Source: Flavobacteriales bacterium (GTDB taxonomy: Bacteria; Bacteroidota; Bacteroidia; Flavobacteriales_D; Parvicellaceae). Taken from it: DNA of 51,135 nucleotides. Of the stretch, positions 1 to 9,530 are shown one piece after another. The notes beneath the pieces were generated by a model. That model was given only the letters and a program-made list of their open reading frames with translations. It was not told where the DNA came from and did not search any database. The position numbers and the translations under genes were made by a program. The stretch covers positions 1 through 51,135 of the forward strand of contig JAGYKU010000014.1 in NCBI GenBank assembly GCA_018401455.1. Direction: 5' to 3'. Each line of letters opens with the position of its first letter. Position 1 is the stretch's first letter.

Positions 1-36
1 AATATGAACGATAATCCTTTTGATATCAATAAGTAA
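1..36 (+). CDS. C-terminal end of an upstream gene (partial)
   Basis: The first 36 bases read as an open frame ending in NPFDINK and a TAA stop, 23 bases before panC. In many flavobacteria a glycogen/starch synthase gene precedes panC, but eleven residues are too few to assign it. It could also be chance. Confidence 0.3.
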   Translation, partial: NMNDNPFDINK

Positions 37-59
37 ACTAAGAAATCAGACCGTATTTT

Positions 60-890
60 ATGATAATTTTAAAAAATCGAGAGGCGCTTCAAGTGCATTT
101 ATCTCAATACAAAGGGAAAAAAATTGGTTTTGTTCCTACTATGGGAGCATTGCACAGAGGGCATACTTCGCTATTGGTAAAAGCCAAAGTTTCTTGTGAT
201 GTGGTAGTGAGTAGTATATTCGTAAATCCTACGCAATTCAATAATCCCAAAGATTTTGAAAGATATCCCATCAGAACACAAGAAGATATTGAGGCTTTGG
301 AGTCTGTAGGTTGTGATGTACTTTATCTTCCAGAAAGTGCCGAAGATATTTATCAAAATGAAACAGATTTTGAAGTTGACTTAGGACTTTTGGACAAAGT
401 AATGGAAGGCATCAACAGACCTGGACATTTCAAAGGTGTAATGCGAGTAGTGAAATTGCTTTTTGAGATTGTAAATCCTACACATTCTTTCTTTGGAATG
501 AAAGATTACCAACAATATTTGATTGTAAAAGAAATGGTAAAACAATTGAATATGCCTATAGAAATCTTAGGCTGTGAAACTATTCGAGAGGCAGATGGAC
601 TCGCAATGAGTTCTAGAAATTTATTACTCACGCTTCCAGAAAGACAAGTCGCTACTACACTTATTAAAACCTTGGAATATTGCAAAGAGCATATCGATTT
701 GGTTCCTACAGAGGAATTAGAAGATAGATGTTTTGCGATGATGAAACAATATGGAGATCCAGAATATTTTGTAATCAGAAGAGCGGACAATCTTCAAAAA
801 TTTGATGCAGATTATCAAGGAGAAATACGTGCATTTGTTGTTTGTACGATAGGAAAAGTAAGATTGATTGACAACTTGAAAGTCAAATAA
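60..890 (+). CDS. panC: Pantothenate synthetase (pantoate-beta-alanine ligase)
   Basis: This cytoplasmic enzyme joins pantoate and beta-alanine with ATP to make pantothenate, the precursor of coenzyme A. The protein has 276 residues, close to the family norm. It shows the nucleotide-binding motif PTMGALHRGH at residues 26-35, a GMKDYQQY segment near 146-153 and the KMSKS-like MSSRN at 183-187. It is followed after 24 bases by panD, which makes its beta-alanine substrate, so the two form a pathway pair at the head of a four-gene operon. The ATG start gives the expected N-terminus. Confidence 0.97.
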   Translation: MIILKNREALQVHLSQYKGKKIGFVPTMGALHRGHTSLLVKAKVSCDVVVSSIFVNPTQFNNPKDFERYPIRTQEDIEALESVGCDVLYLPESAEDIYQNETDFEVDLGLLDKVMEGINRPGHFKGVMRVVKLLFEIVNPTHSFFGMKDYQQYLIVKEMVKQLNMPIEILGCETIREADGLAMSSRNLLLTLPERQVATTLIKTLEYCKEHIDLVPTEELEDRCFAMMKQYGDPEYFVIRRADNLQKFDADYQGEIRAFVVCTIGKVRLIDNLKVK

Positions 891-914
891 CTTAAAAATT
901 GTAATTTTGCGCTT

Positions 915-1262
915 ATGTTATTACAGATGTTTAAAGGAAAGATTCATCGTGCTACTGTTACACAGGCAGATTTGAATTATATTGGAAGTATCACCATTGA
1001 TGAAGATTTGATGGATGCCGCTCATATTATTGAAGGCGAAAGGGTTCAAATTGTGAATATCAACAATGGGGAAAGATTAGAAACTTATACCATAAAAGGG
1101 AAAAGAGGAAGTGGCGTAATTTGTTTAAATGGTGCCGCAGCGAGAAGAGTGGCTGTAGGGGATAAAATTATCATCATCAGTTATGCCTGGATGGATGAAA
1201 AAGAAGCCAAAACTTACAAGCCTGGTATTGCTTTTCCAGATGACAACAATTTATTGAAATAA
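915..1262 (+). CDS. panD: Aspartate 1-decarboxylase proenzyme
   Basis: This pyruvoyl enzyme makes beta-alanine from L-aspartate for PanC. The precursor has 115 residues and carries the self-cleavage site Gly24-Ser25 in the context YIGSIT; Ser25 would become the pyruvoyl group. Starting at the first ATG places the cleavage site at 24/25, as in the E. coli enzyme, which supports this start over the ATG four codons later. NGAAAR at about 72-77 is the conserved core segment. It lies 24 bases after panC and 13 before the next gene. Confidence 0.97.
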   Translation: MLLQMFKGKIHRATVTQADLNYIGSITIDEDLMDAAHIIEGERVQIVNINNGERLETYTIKGKRGSGVICLNGAAARRVAVGDKIIIISYAWMDEKEAKTYKPGIAFPDDNNLLK

Positions 1263-1275
1263 TCGTTATTTTGTT

Positions 1276-2313
1276 GTGAAAAAAATCATAATTAACACAT
1301 TAAAAATTGTAATACCAGTTTTATTGGGTATTTATATCAGTTGGTATTTTTGGTCTAGTTTTGATGAGGAACAAAAGGATCAGTTTATATTGGTTTTTAA
1401 ACAAGCAGATTATTTTTGGGTCTTTCTTGCCTTAATCATAGGGTTTACTAGTCATTTGAGTAGGGCAATTAGATGGAAATATGCGTTGAAACCATTAGGT
1501 CACAATCCTAGCACATTCAATTCTTACAACGCAATTATGATTGGATACATTGCGAATATTTTAGTTCCTAGAATGGGAGAAGCGAGTAGAGCAGGTGTGC
1601 TGAAAGCTACAGATGATGTACCTTTTGAAAAAGGTTTTGGATCTATAGTAGCAGAAAGAGTGATAGATGTAATTTGTTTAGCATTGGTTTCAGGAGGTGC
1701 TTTGCTTTTTAATTTAGATAAGGTTGATGAATTAATTGGATTAAAAGAAGTAATAAATAGGGAAAAAGAAAGCGCAGCGGAACCCTCTACTCCTTGGTTA
1801 ATGTACATAATATTTGGGGTTTTAATTGCTGGAGTTGTTGGTTTTGCAATTGCTTGGTTTAAGATTCCAAAATTTAAAGAGAAATTGACCACTTTTATTG
1901 TTGGACTTAAAGAAGGACTTGTTTCAATTTTCAAAATGAAAGATAGAATTCCTTATTTATTACACACTTTAAATATTTGGGTTTGTTATGTTGGAATGTT
2001 TTGGGTTGTTTTTTACGCACTACCTTTTACTTCTGTTTTGCCTATTGAAGCAATAATGGCAGGGTTTGTTGCGGGAACAATTGGATTCATTATTGTTCAA
2101 GGAGGAATTGGAACTTACCCATTAATGGTGGGGGCAGTGATTACATTTTTTAGAAATCCTGAGCATTTAGCAGAAAAAGGAATTTTACCCGAAGATACAG
2201 GTTTTGGAGCCTTAGTTTGGGCTTCACAAACAGTCTTAATCGTTGTGCTTGGTTTGATTTCACTATTCCTAGTTCAACGAAAAAAGAGAAAACTTAGAAT
2301 AATTAATAAATAA
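1276..2313 (+). CDS. UPF0104 / lysylphosphatidylglycerol synthase TM-region family membrane protein
   Basis: A 345-residue integral membrane protein with about seven or eight hydrophobic segments, an early [13 protein letters not shown] segment and a later [15 protein letters not shown] stretch typical of the flippase-like TM half of LPG synthase (MprF) proteins. It lacks the catalytic lysyl-transferase domain, so a role in lipid flipping or transport is only inferred. The start is GTG, with no better ATG nearby. It sits 13 bases after panD and 7 before kbl, an order often seen in Bacteroidota. Confidence 0.85.
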   Translation: MKKIIINTLKIVIPVLLGIYISWYFWSSFDEEQKDQFILVFKQADYFWVFLALIIGFTSHLSRAIRWKYALKPLGHNPSTFNSYNAIMIGYIANILVPRMGEASRAGVLKATDDVPFEKGFGSIVAERVIDVICLALVSGGALLFNLDKVDELIGLKEVINREKESAAEPSTPWLMYIIFGVLIAGVVGFAIAWFKIPKFKEKLTTFIVGLKEGLVSIFKMKDRIPYLLHTLNIWVCYVGMFWVVFYALPFTSVLPIEAIMAGFVAGTIGFIIVQGGIGTYPLMVGAVITFFRNPEHLAEKGILPEDTGFGALVWASQTVLIVVLGLISLFLVQRKKRKLRIINK

Positions 2314-2320
2314 AAATACT

Positions 2321-3508
2321 ATGTACGGAAAATTAAAATCACAACTTCAAAAAGATTTAGAAACTCTTAAATCTGAGGGGCTATACAAAAATGAAAGAAT
2401 CATCACATCGCCTCAAGGTGCTGAGGTAAGTGTAAACAATGAAAAAGAAGTCATCATTATGTGTGCCAACAATTATCTAGGATTGTCTTCTCATCCTGAG
2501 GTAATCAAAGCTGCAAAAGATACTTTAGATACACACGGTTTTGGAATGTCCTCAGTAAGATTTATTTGTGGAACACAAGATATACATAAAGAACTGGAAG
2601 CAAAAATTGCAAAGTTTTATGGAACGGAAGATACCATTTTGTATGCCGCAGCTTTTGATGCTAATGGAGGTGTTTTCGAACCTTTATTCAATGAAGAAGA
2701 CGCAATCATTTCTGACGAACTCAACCACGCATCTATCATTGATGGTGTGAGACTGTGTAAAGCACAAAGATACAGATACAAACATAGTGATATGGCAGAT
2801 CTAGAGCAACAATTAATTGCCGCTCAAGCACAAAGAAATAGAATCATCGTTACAGATGGCGTTTTTTCTATGGATGGTGATATTGCAAAAATGAACGAAA
2901 TTTGCGATTTAGCCGACAAATACGATGCATTGGTAATGACAGATGAATGTCATTCGGCTGGTTTTATTGGAAAAACAGGAAGAGGAGTTCCTGAATTCCA
3001 CAATGTGATGGATAGAGTGGATATCATTACGGGGACTTTAGGAAAAGCATTAGGAGGCGCAATGGGTGGCTATACCACCGGTAAGAAAGAAATTATCGAA
3101 ATGTTGCGTCAGAAATCTAGGCCTTATTTATTTTCAAACAGTTTAGCACCTAGTATTGTGGGTGCAGCCAATAAAGTTTTTGATATTTTGAGTTCAAGCA
3201 CCGCTTTGAGAGATCAATTAGAAGAAAACACAAAGTACTTCAAAGAAAAAATCATCGCTGCTGGTTTTGATGTAAAGGAGGGTGACTCGCCAATTGTTCC
3301 AATTATGTTGTATGATGCTGCACTTTCTCAAAAATTTGCCGAAGGTTTATTGAAAGAAGGTGTTTATGCTATTGGATTCTTTTATCCTGTTGTGCCTAAA
3401 GGAAAAGCAAGAATCAGAACACAAATTTCTGCTGCTCACGAAAAACATCATTTAGACAAAGCCATTGCTGCGTTTATCAAAGTGGGCAAAGACTTGGGAG
3501 TGATATAA
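2321..3508 (+). CDS. kbl: Glycine C-acetyltransferase (2-amino-3-ketobutyrate CoA ligase)
   Basis: This PLP enzyme of the alpha-oxoamine synthase family cleaves 2-amino-3-oxobutyrate with CoA to glycine and acetyl-CoA in threonine breakdown. The 395 residues match the family length. TDECHSAG at 207-214 contains the PLP-contacting Asp and His, and the Schiff-base lysine is K242 in [15 protein letters not shown] at 49-55 is the substrate-side motif. A related family member such as serine palmitoyltransferase or BioF is less likely given the close match throughout. It is last in the panC operon; no threonine dehydrogenase gene is in the window. Confidence 0.93.
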   Translation: MYGKLKSQLQKDLETLKSEGLYKNERIITSPQGAEVSVNNEKEVIIMCANNYLGLSSHPEVIKAAKDTLDTHGFGMSSVRFICGTQDIHKELEAKIAKFYGTEDTILYAAAFDANGGVFEPLFNEEDAIISDELNHASIIDGVRLCKAQRYRYKHSDMADLEQQLIAAQAQRNRIIVTDGVFSMDGDIAKMNEICDLADKYDALVMTDECHSAGFIGKTGRGVPEFHNVMDRVDIITGTLGKALGGAMGGYTTGKKEIIEMLRQKSRPYLFSNSLAPSIVGAANKVFDILSSSTALRDQLEENTKYFKEKIIAAGFDVKEGDSPIVPIMLYDAALSQKFAEGLLKEGVYAIGFFYPVVPKGKARIRTQISAAHEKHHLDKAIAAFIKVGKDLGVI

Positions 3509-3746
3509 TGAGCTATTTGAGTTTGTCAATCAAAGCATTTATTATTAGTTGTAAAAACTAAAATAATCTTAAATATTTGATGTCTGATTGAAAATTTTTG
3601 AATGAAATTTTGATTTTTTTGTTTCTACAAAAAGCTTTATGAAATAATAGGACAGTTTCATGGAGTAATCCGCCTATTTCATGAGTATTGGACTTTATAA
3701 GCATAGTCTTTGTTGTTATTTTGTAATAACACAAAAAAACAAAGAG

Positions 3747-4592
3747 ATGAAAAAATTTAATGTACTTACATTGGTTATTTTTCTGTGTATTTCTTGGAAT
3801 GGGATTTCACAGTTCAATAATAAAAACATTATTACCACTTGGAAATTAGATTATCACAGAACCAAAGCCTCCATAAACGAGATATACGGTAAGGATGATA
3901 GTAGCCAAGAAAAACTCAATGCACTTGAAACCATAAAAACTTTGGAATCATACCAAATGGAATTTAAAAGTGACCAGACTTTTAGTTTTGTTCTCAACTA
4001 TTATGGGACAAAACATGAAGGTGAAGGAAGTTGGGTAATTGAAGGAAATCAATTGACTTTAAACGCCCCACAAGGACAAGATGTCAATACCATTTTGGAA
4101 TTATCTAGCAACAAACTAGGTATGAAAGACGCTCAAGGAATGATTTATTATTATGCAACAGAAGGAAATTTAACCCCTTCAAAGGATGATATAACCTATT
4201 ATGTTGGTCAAGTTCAAAACACCATCAATGGAGATTATTTTAAAATGGGACTTAAAAAAGAAAACGGAAAGTTGGTTGTAGAAAGTTATGTAAATAACGA
4301 TGCTTATGAATACTGCACATGCGAAGAGGATAAAAGTTTTACAAAATACAAAAGAGGCGTTTGTGTAGGTCTTGATTTGACAAAAAATGAATATGATTAC
4401 GGTTTTTTCACTTCTGATGATGAAGGAAATTTCTATTTTTATTATTATCCGCGTGTTCAAGGGAGTAAAATTCAAAATACTATTTTAGTAGCACCTACAA
4501 AAGACAAGCTAATACAAAAAGCAAGCGATTCTGATGCAAAGGCAAAAATGATGCAACGTGCTGAACAAGATGCAAAAGTGCTTTTTAAATAA
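3747..4592 (+). CDS. Secreted lipocalin-like hypothetical protein
   Basis: A predicted 281-residue exported protein. An in-frame ATG exists 66 bases upstream at 3681, but the ATG at 3747 follows a purine-rich AAAGAG and opens directly with a signal peptide (MKKFNVLTLVIFLCISWNGISQ), so it is preferred. The first half (about residues 28-125) has the pattern of the lipocalin-like (DUF4488/5004-type) domain: a TTWKLD start, a FKSDQTFSF strand and a GSWVIEGNQLTL strand. The second half has no recognised domain and includes a CTC pair. The function is unknown. It is monocistronic with a downstream terminator. Confidence 0.8.
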   Translation: MKKFNVLTLVIFLCISWNGISQFNNKNIITTWKLDYHRTKASINEIYGKDDSSQEKLNALETIKTLESYQMEFKSDQTFSFVLNYYGTKHEGEGSWVIEGNQLTLNAPQGQDVNTILELSSNKLGMKDAQGMIYYYATEGNLTPSKDDITYYVGQVQNTINGDYFKMGLKKENGKLVVESYVNNDAYEYCTCEEDKSFTKYKRGVCVGLDLTKNEYDYGFFTSDDEGNFYFYYYPRVQGSKIQNTILVAPTKDKLIQKASDSDAKAKMMQRAEQDAKVLFK

Positions 4593-4639
4593 TTCAAACT
4601 CAATTTGAGGTAGATTTTTTTCATAGGTTAAGTAGTCTA

Positions 4640-4675
4640 AAACCTCTGTTGTTGATTCAAATGACAGGGGTTTTT
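4640..4675 (+). terminator. Rho-independent terminator after the lipocalin-like gene
   Basis: A 9-bp stem (AAACCTCTG with CAGGGGTTT, one G-T pair) encloses a 16-base loop and runs into a T tract. It lies 48 bases after the stop at 4592 and upstream of sufS. Confidence 0.65.
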
Positions 4676-4810
4676 ATGTGATTTAAAAGAAGTTTTTTAT
4701 TTACGATATTTGCATTTATATTGTCTTTAAGTCAAGTAAAGCCTAATTAATTTATAAAATAAGTTAAAATTTATACCAAGAATATTTCCCACTTTCTTCT
4801 TGCTGAGTAC

Positions 4811-4818
4811 TACCTTTG
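4811..4818 (+). promoter_or_regulatory. Flavobacterial -7 promoter element of sufS
   Basis: TACCTTTG matches the Bacteroidota TAnnTTTG consensus, 19 bases upstream of the sufS ATG. No TTG lies at the ideal -33 distance, so this is a half-supported promoter. Confidence 0.45.
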
Positions 4819-4837
4819 TAAAAAATATTTTTTTACA

Positions 4838-6055
4838 ATGAAAACGATTGAGCAAATTAGAAATGATTTTCCCATATTAACTAGAAAAGTTCACGGAAAA
4901 CCTTTGGTCTATTTGGATAATGGCGCCACTTCTCAAAAGCCACAATCTGTTATTTCTTGTATCGAAAATTATTACGCTACCTACAATAGCAACATTCACA
5001 GAGGGGTGCATCACTTGAGTCAAATAGCTACTTCTGCGTATGAAGATGGAAGAAATGTAATTCAAGAATTCATCAATGCAAAACACAATCACGAAGTAAT
5101 TTTTACGAAAGGAACTACCGATGGAATCAATCTTGTAGCGAGTACTTTTGGAAGGAAATTTATATCTAAAAATGATGAAATTCTCATTTCTGCTATGGAA
5201 CATCACAGCAATATTGTGCCTTGGCAAATGCTTTGTGAATGGACAGGGGCAACACTCAAAATTATTCCTATCAATTCCTCAGGTGAAATTATCTATGATG
5301 AATTCTTAAAATTACTATCTGAAAAAACCAAACTCATCGCAGTTACGCATATTTCTAATACGCTTGGAACGATTAATCCTATCGAAAAAATCATTGCTGA
5401 TGGACATAAAGTAGGCGCAAAAATATTGATTGATGCCGCTCAATCTGTTCCTCATTGTGCGTTGGATGTTCAAGAACTAGATTGTGATTTTCTTGTTTTT
5501 TCGGGACATAAAATGTTTGGTCCTACAGGAGTGGGCATTTTGTATGGTAAAGAAGCAATCCTAAATGAAATGCCTCCCTATCAAGGTGGAGGTGATATGA
5601 TCAAAGAAGTGACTTTCGAAAAAACAACCTACAATTGTTTACCTCATAAATTTGAAGCAGGAACGCCCAATATAGTTGGTGGAATTGGTTTGGCTGAAGC
5701 TGTAAAGTACATCAATAATGTTGGCTATGATTTTATTGCCCGACAAGAAGAAGAACTCTTGAATTACGGAACTCAAAAACTTTTAGAAATAGAAGGTCTG
5801 AGAATCATAGGAACAGCAGAACACAAAGCAAGTGTTATCTCATTTTTAATTGACGGTATTCATCCTTTTGATTTAGGAACTATCCTAGACCAATTGGGCA
5901 TTGCTATCAGAACGGGTCATCATTGTACTCAGCCCTTAATGGATTTTTATAAAATTCCTGGAACTGCTAGAGCCTCATTTGCTTTTTACAATACCAAAGA
6001 AGAAATTGATGTTTTGGTAAATGGAATCCACAGAGCGGTGAAGATGTTGGGGTAG
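4838..6055 (+). CDS. sufS: Cysteine desulfurase, SufS type
   Basis: A PLP-dependent desulfurase that takes sulfur from cysteine as a persulfide for Fe-S cluster assembly. It has 405 residues with a type II (SufS/CsdA) layout. The PLP lysine is K225 in FSGHKMFGPTG, the catalytic cysteine is C363 in RTGHHCTQP, and an N-terminal YLDNGATSQKP segment and the RASFAFYNT C-terminal motif are present. No sufBCD gene is adjacent, so it is either an isolated sufS or the rest of the system lies elsewhere. It appears monocistronic. Confidence 0.95.
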   Translation: MKTIEQIRNDFPILTRKVHGKPLVYLDNGATSQKPQSVISCIENYYATYNSNIHRGVHHLSQIATSAYEDGRNVIQEFINAKHNHEVIFTKGTTDGINLVASTFGRKFISKNDEILISAMEHHSNIVPWQMLCEWTGATLKIIPINSSGEIIYDEFLKLLSEKTKLIAVTHISNTLGTINPIEKIIADGHKVGAKILIDAAQSVPHCALDVQELDCDFLVFSGHKMFGPTGVGILYGKEAILNEMPPYQGGGDMIKEVTFEKTTYNCLPHKFEAGTPNIVGGIGLAEAVKYINNVGYDFIARQEEELLNYGTQKLLEIEGLRIIGTAEHKASVISFLIDGIHPFDLGTILDQLGIAIRTGHHCTQPLMDFYKIPGTARASFAFYNTKEEIDVLVNGIHRAVKMLG

Positions 6056-6199
6056 AAGTAAGTGCTCCAAAAATTTATATAAATGTAAAGTATTCTTTAT
6101 GCTAATATACCCATTAAACCAAAACATTTAAAAGAATAATTTTTTCAAAAGCATTGATTCTATTTCATACTGAAGACAAATTAATGGTCTCTTTTACAA

Positions 6200-9100
6200 C
6201 TATCTAATCAAATTCACATGACCCTTTTGAGTATAAATGTATGGGTCGTTGTATAGTTTATAAGTTACCTTATATACATAAGTGTCAATTTCTACTTGTT
6301 CGCTTTTGTAAGTTCCATCCCATGAAGCATCTATTTCATTGGTTTCAAAGACCAATTGTCCCCAACGATTGAAAATCAACAATTCAAAAGATTCGGGTAA
6401 GGTTTTATAAATAACTGGATAGAACTCATCGTTTATACCATCGCTATTAGGTGAAAATGTATTGGGAATATACAACGTGAAGTTTTCTTTGTAAATAATT
6501 ATTTCACATGAAATATTGGTACAACCAGCATCATTGCTTACTGAAAGACAAATTTCAGTTTCATTGACATTTGGATAAGATTGAAAATCATATTCAAAAG
6601 AAGCATTTTGACCTACATTGATTCCATTTTCCAGCCATGAATACGCTGAAAGATTTGTATCTGTAGCAATCGCTTGAAAAAGGGTTGAACTTTCGTCAAA
6701 AGTTAGGCTGTTGTATTGAAAACCAGCATCGGGAATGGGTAAAACACAGATTTGCTGATTTGCCAAAATTGTAGTTGTACATCCGTCACTATTTTCTAGA
6801 GTGAGTGAAATATCATTACAGCCAGAATCATTAAAAGTATAATCAAAAGAGGTGCATGAGTTTATTGGTGTACCATCTCCCATGTTCCAAATACAGTTTA
6901 TGACATCAGAACTTGTAAGTGGGTTTGAAAAATTAACAACAAATGGAGCACAACCTAAGGTATCGGAATATTCGATACTTCCAGAAGGATTTTCTACAAC
7001 AGACACAGCTAGCGTATCATCACCGCCACATTGCCCTTGAATGGTATAAATCACATTAAAAACTCCTACCCCAGTTTGAGAAGGATCAAAGATACCATTT
7101 GCATTATCAATAATTCCAAATCCTGTCCAAGTTCCACCAGCGATATCAGCAGTCAAATTGATTGTTCCTCCTTCTTCACAAACATTCGAAATTGGATTTA
7201 TATTGGGTTCGTTTGAAGTCCCGAGATCGGTAACAACTGTATTTATTGTGTTTTGACAGCCGTTATTGTCAATTGCTGTAATGAGATAATTTCCGCTGCA
7301 CAATCCGTTAAATGTACCATTACCAAAATTTATCCCATCAATAGAATATTGAACATTCCCAATTCCATTATTGCTTGAAGCAATGATACTTCCATCACAA
7401 ACTAAAGGACAAGTTTGAAACGTTACCATAAGTTGAATATCCAGTTCGGCAGGTTCGCTCATAACAATTGAATTGCTTGTAATGCAACCATTTGCTGAAA
7501 TCACTTCATAATCATAATTTCCTGGAGAAAGATTAAAGATATCTTGTTGGGTAATTACTGTAGAACTTGGGAAAGTCCAATTCACAATATTTCCAACTGA
7601 AGGTGAAATGTCTAAAATAATTTCACCATCATCTGCCTCATAACAAGAAATGGGTGAAATGTTTTCTTGAACTATTGGATTTGGAATTATCGTTACTTCA
7701 ACTTCGGCAGTTGCATTTGGGCAAGGAGCGATTCCCGAAACAGTGTAAGTATAATTTCCAGCGTTATCAACTGAGGGGTCAAAACTGCCATTTCCAGAAG
7801 CAGTATTCGGAGACCAAGTTCCATTTTGCTGAGGATTTCCTCCAAGATAATCAATTAAATCTACTGCCGATTGATTTTCACATAGCGACACCACACCGTT
7901 AATACCTGCATTAGGAACTGTTGCAACATTCACAATTACAAAAGCGGTATCATTAGCACATGTTCCTGAACCATTTGTAATGTAAAAATAAGTTCCTGAT
8001 AGATTTGAAGCGGGATTAAATGTACCTAAACTACCATTTGTTAAAGAAGAAGGTCCATTCCAAAAACCTGTATTTACAGGATTGTTTGTAATCAAATCAA
8101 ACAAATCTGATGGAGCATCTGAACTACAAAAACTTATACTATTTCCTAAACCAGCATTTGGAGCATTTGATAAAGTAACGCTTACTATTGCAGTATCATT
8201 TGGGCAACCTCCAGAACCCAAAACAATATATTCGTAATCTCCAGATGTATTTACAGTAGGGGTAAATGTCCCCAAATCTCCGTTGCTAAGTCCAGAAGGC
8301 CCTTCCCAAAAACCTCCATTATCAGGAGCATTACTCAAAAGTGAAAATAAGTCAAATGAAGGTGCGTTACTACAAACAGAAATTGAATTTCCTGCTCCAG
8401 CATTTACTGCTCCCAAATTATTGATTACAATTTGTGATGTATCAATACAATTAATCGATGAAGAAATTATAACATTATAAGTTCCTGCGCACAAATTTGA
8501 TGCGGTTGCAGTGTTTTGGCCAATAGAAATAAAAGCATCATCAAACCATTCGTAAGTATAGCCAGGAATAGACCCACTAGCTGAAGCGGTAGCAGAATTA
8601 TTACAATCACAACTTGTTGGTAAATTTACACTAGCGTTAATTAACAAAGGTGTTATGGGTGTACAATTGTTGTTAAACTGAGCAATATAACTTTCATTAG
8701 CGGGATTGTTTGCGAAACCTGGTGTTTGATCATCGCTCCCACAACTTGCTAAATTTCCTGCACAACCAGACGTCCAGTTCGATTGGTTAAAAGGATCTCC
8801 ACCTCCAAAACTCCAAACTTTATGCGTCCCAGAACCACCGAAATAAATCAGTGTGTTTTGATTGCAAGAGCCGTAACAAACGGAAAATACTTCACATCCA
8901 TTTATATCTACTATTCTTGAACAATCTCCTGTATTAGACATCGCAATGTTAGACCAATTTGGTGTAGGGTCTGTTCCCCATCCTGTGTTTGGATAACTGC
9001 AAGCCACGTCTCCAGGTGTGGTTTGTGTAAACTCAAAATAAGTTAGATTTCCTAAGTCAACAATTATTGAACAGTTTCCATCTGTTAATGATACATCATC

Positions 9101-9451
9101 AGGAGGAATACTTGGGTTAAAGTCTTGACCATTATAAACTAAAATTATTGTGCCAACAGGAACACAAGACCATAAAGCATTATTATTGAATCTAACTGCC
9201 CCAGCTGCTACTCCATTGGTGCCATGATATCCATTATTGTCATCAAGAATCCAGCCTCTTATATCAATACAAGGAGGAGTAGTGTTGTTGCAATCGTAAA
9301 CAACGGTATTATCTACAACTACAAGTTCTATATATTCTTTTAAACCAGAAGGACCATTAGAAACTTCATTGATAATCAAAGTTTGAGCTTCTAAAACAAA
9401 ATGCGTTAGAAACAACAAAACAACTAAAAGATTCTTTATAAATAATGTCAC
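6200..9451 (-). CDS. T9SS type B sorted surface protein with lamin-tail-like N-terminal domain
   Basis: A 1,083-residue secreted protein. It has a signal peptide (about 1-22) and then a region opening with TLIINEVSNGPSG and containing EYIEL, resembling a lamin tail domain (about 24-190). Several roughly 70-80 residue Ig/PKD-like repeats follow, each opening with a SVCSNAP- or SFCSSDAP-like cysteine motif, and there is a PKD-like domain with NMGDGTPI. The C-terminus (about 990-1083) is a gliding-motility-type sorting domain (TIGR04131 pattern): IPNTFSPNSDGIND, IFNRWGQLVFE, SWDGTYK. Export by the T9SS and cell-surface attachment are inferred; the ligand is unknown. The gene stands alone, downstream of rocD on the same strand. 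Confidence 0.88.
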   Translation of the reverse strand: MTLFIKNLLVVLLFLTHFVLEAQTLIINEVSNGPSGLKEYIELVVVDNTVVYDCNNTTPPCIDIRGWILDDNNGYHGTNGVAAGAVRFNNNALWSCVPVGTIILVYNGQDFNPSIPPDDVSLTDGNCSIIVDLGNLTYFEFTQTTPGDVACSYPNTGWGTDPTPNWSNIAMSNTGDCSRIVDINGCEVFSVCYGSCNQNTLIYFGGSGTHKVWSFGGGDPFNQSNWTSGCAGNLASCGSDDQTPGFANNPANESYIAQFNNNCTPITPLLINASVNLPTSCDCNNSATASASGSIPGYTYEWFDDAFISIGQNTATASNLCAGTYNVIISSSINCIDTSQIVINNLGAVNAGAGNSISVCSNAPSFDLFSLLSNAPDNGGFWEGPSGLSNGDLGTFTPTVNTSGDYEYIVLGSGGCPNDTAIVSVTLSNAPNAGLGNSISFCSSDAPSDLFDLITNNPVNTGFWNGPSSLTNGSLGTFNPASNLSGTYFYITNGSGTCANDTAFVIVNVATVPNAGINGVVSLCENQSAVDLIDYLGGNPQQNGTWSPNTASGNGSFDPSVDNAGNYTYTVSGIAPCPNATAEVEVTIIPNPIVQENISPISCYEADDGEIILDISPSVGNIVNWTFPSSTVITQQDIFNLSPGNYDYEVISANGCITSNSIVMSEPAELDIQLMVTFQTCPLVCDGSIIASSNNGIGNVQYSIDGINFGNGTFNGLCSGNYLITAIDNNGCQNTINTVVTDLGTSNEPNINPISNVCEEGGTINLTADIAGGTWTGFGIIDNANGIFDPSQTGVGVFNVIYTIQGQCGGDDTLAVSVVENPSGSIEYSDTLGCAPFVVNFSNPLTSSDVINCIWNMGDGTPINSCTSFDYTFNDSGCNDISLTLENSDGCTTTILANQQICVLPIPDAGFQYNSLTFDESSTLFQAIATDTNLSAYSWLENGINVGQNASFEYDFQSYPNVNETEICLSVSNDAGCTNISCEIIIYKENFTLYIPNTFSPNSDGINDEFYPVIYKTLPESFELLIFNRWGQLVFETNEIDASWDGTYKSEQVEIDTYVYKVTYKLYNDPYIYTQKGHVNLIR

Positions 9452-9530
9452 TTAAATTCAATTATTTGAACAATTCTTCATAAGACGTTATGAAAAATGC
9501 AAAGTTGCTTTGTTTAATGTAAACAGAATG

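Noticed and set aside
902-909. TAATTTTG as a promoter for panD
   Set aside because: It lies only five bases from the start codon inside a tight operon and has no upstream TTG at a suitable distance; it is likely chance.
3681-3746. Upstream in-frame start for the lipocalin-like protein
   Set aside because: It would place 22 residues before a standard signal peptide, whereas the ATG at 3747 has a purine-rich region in front.
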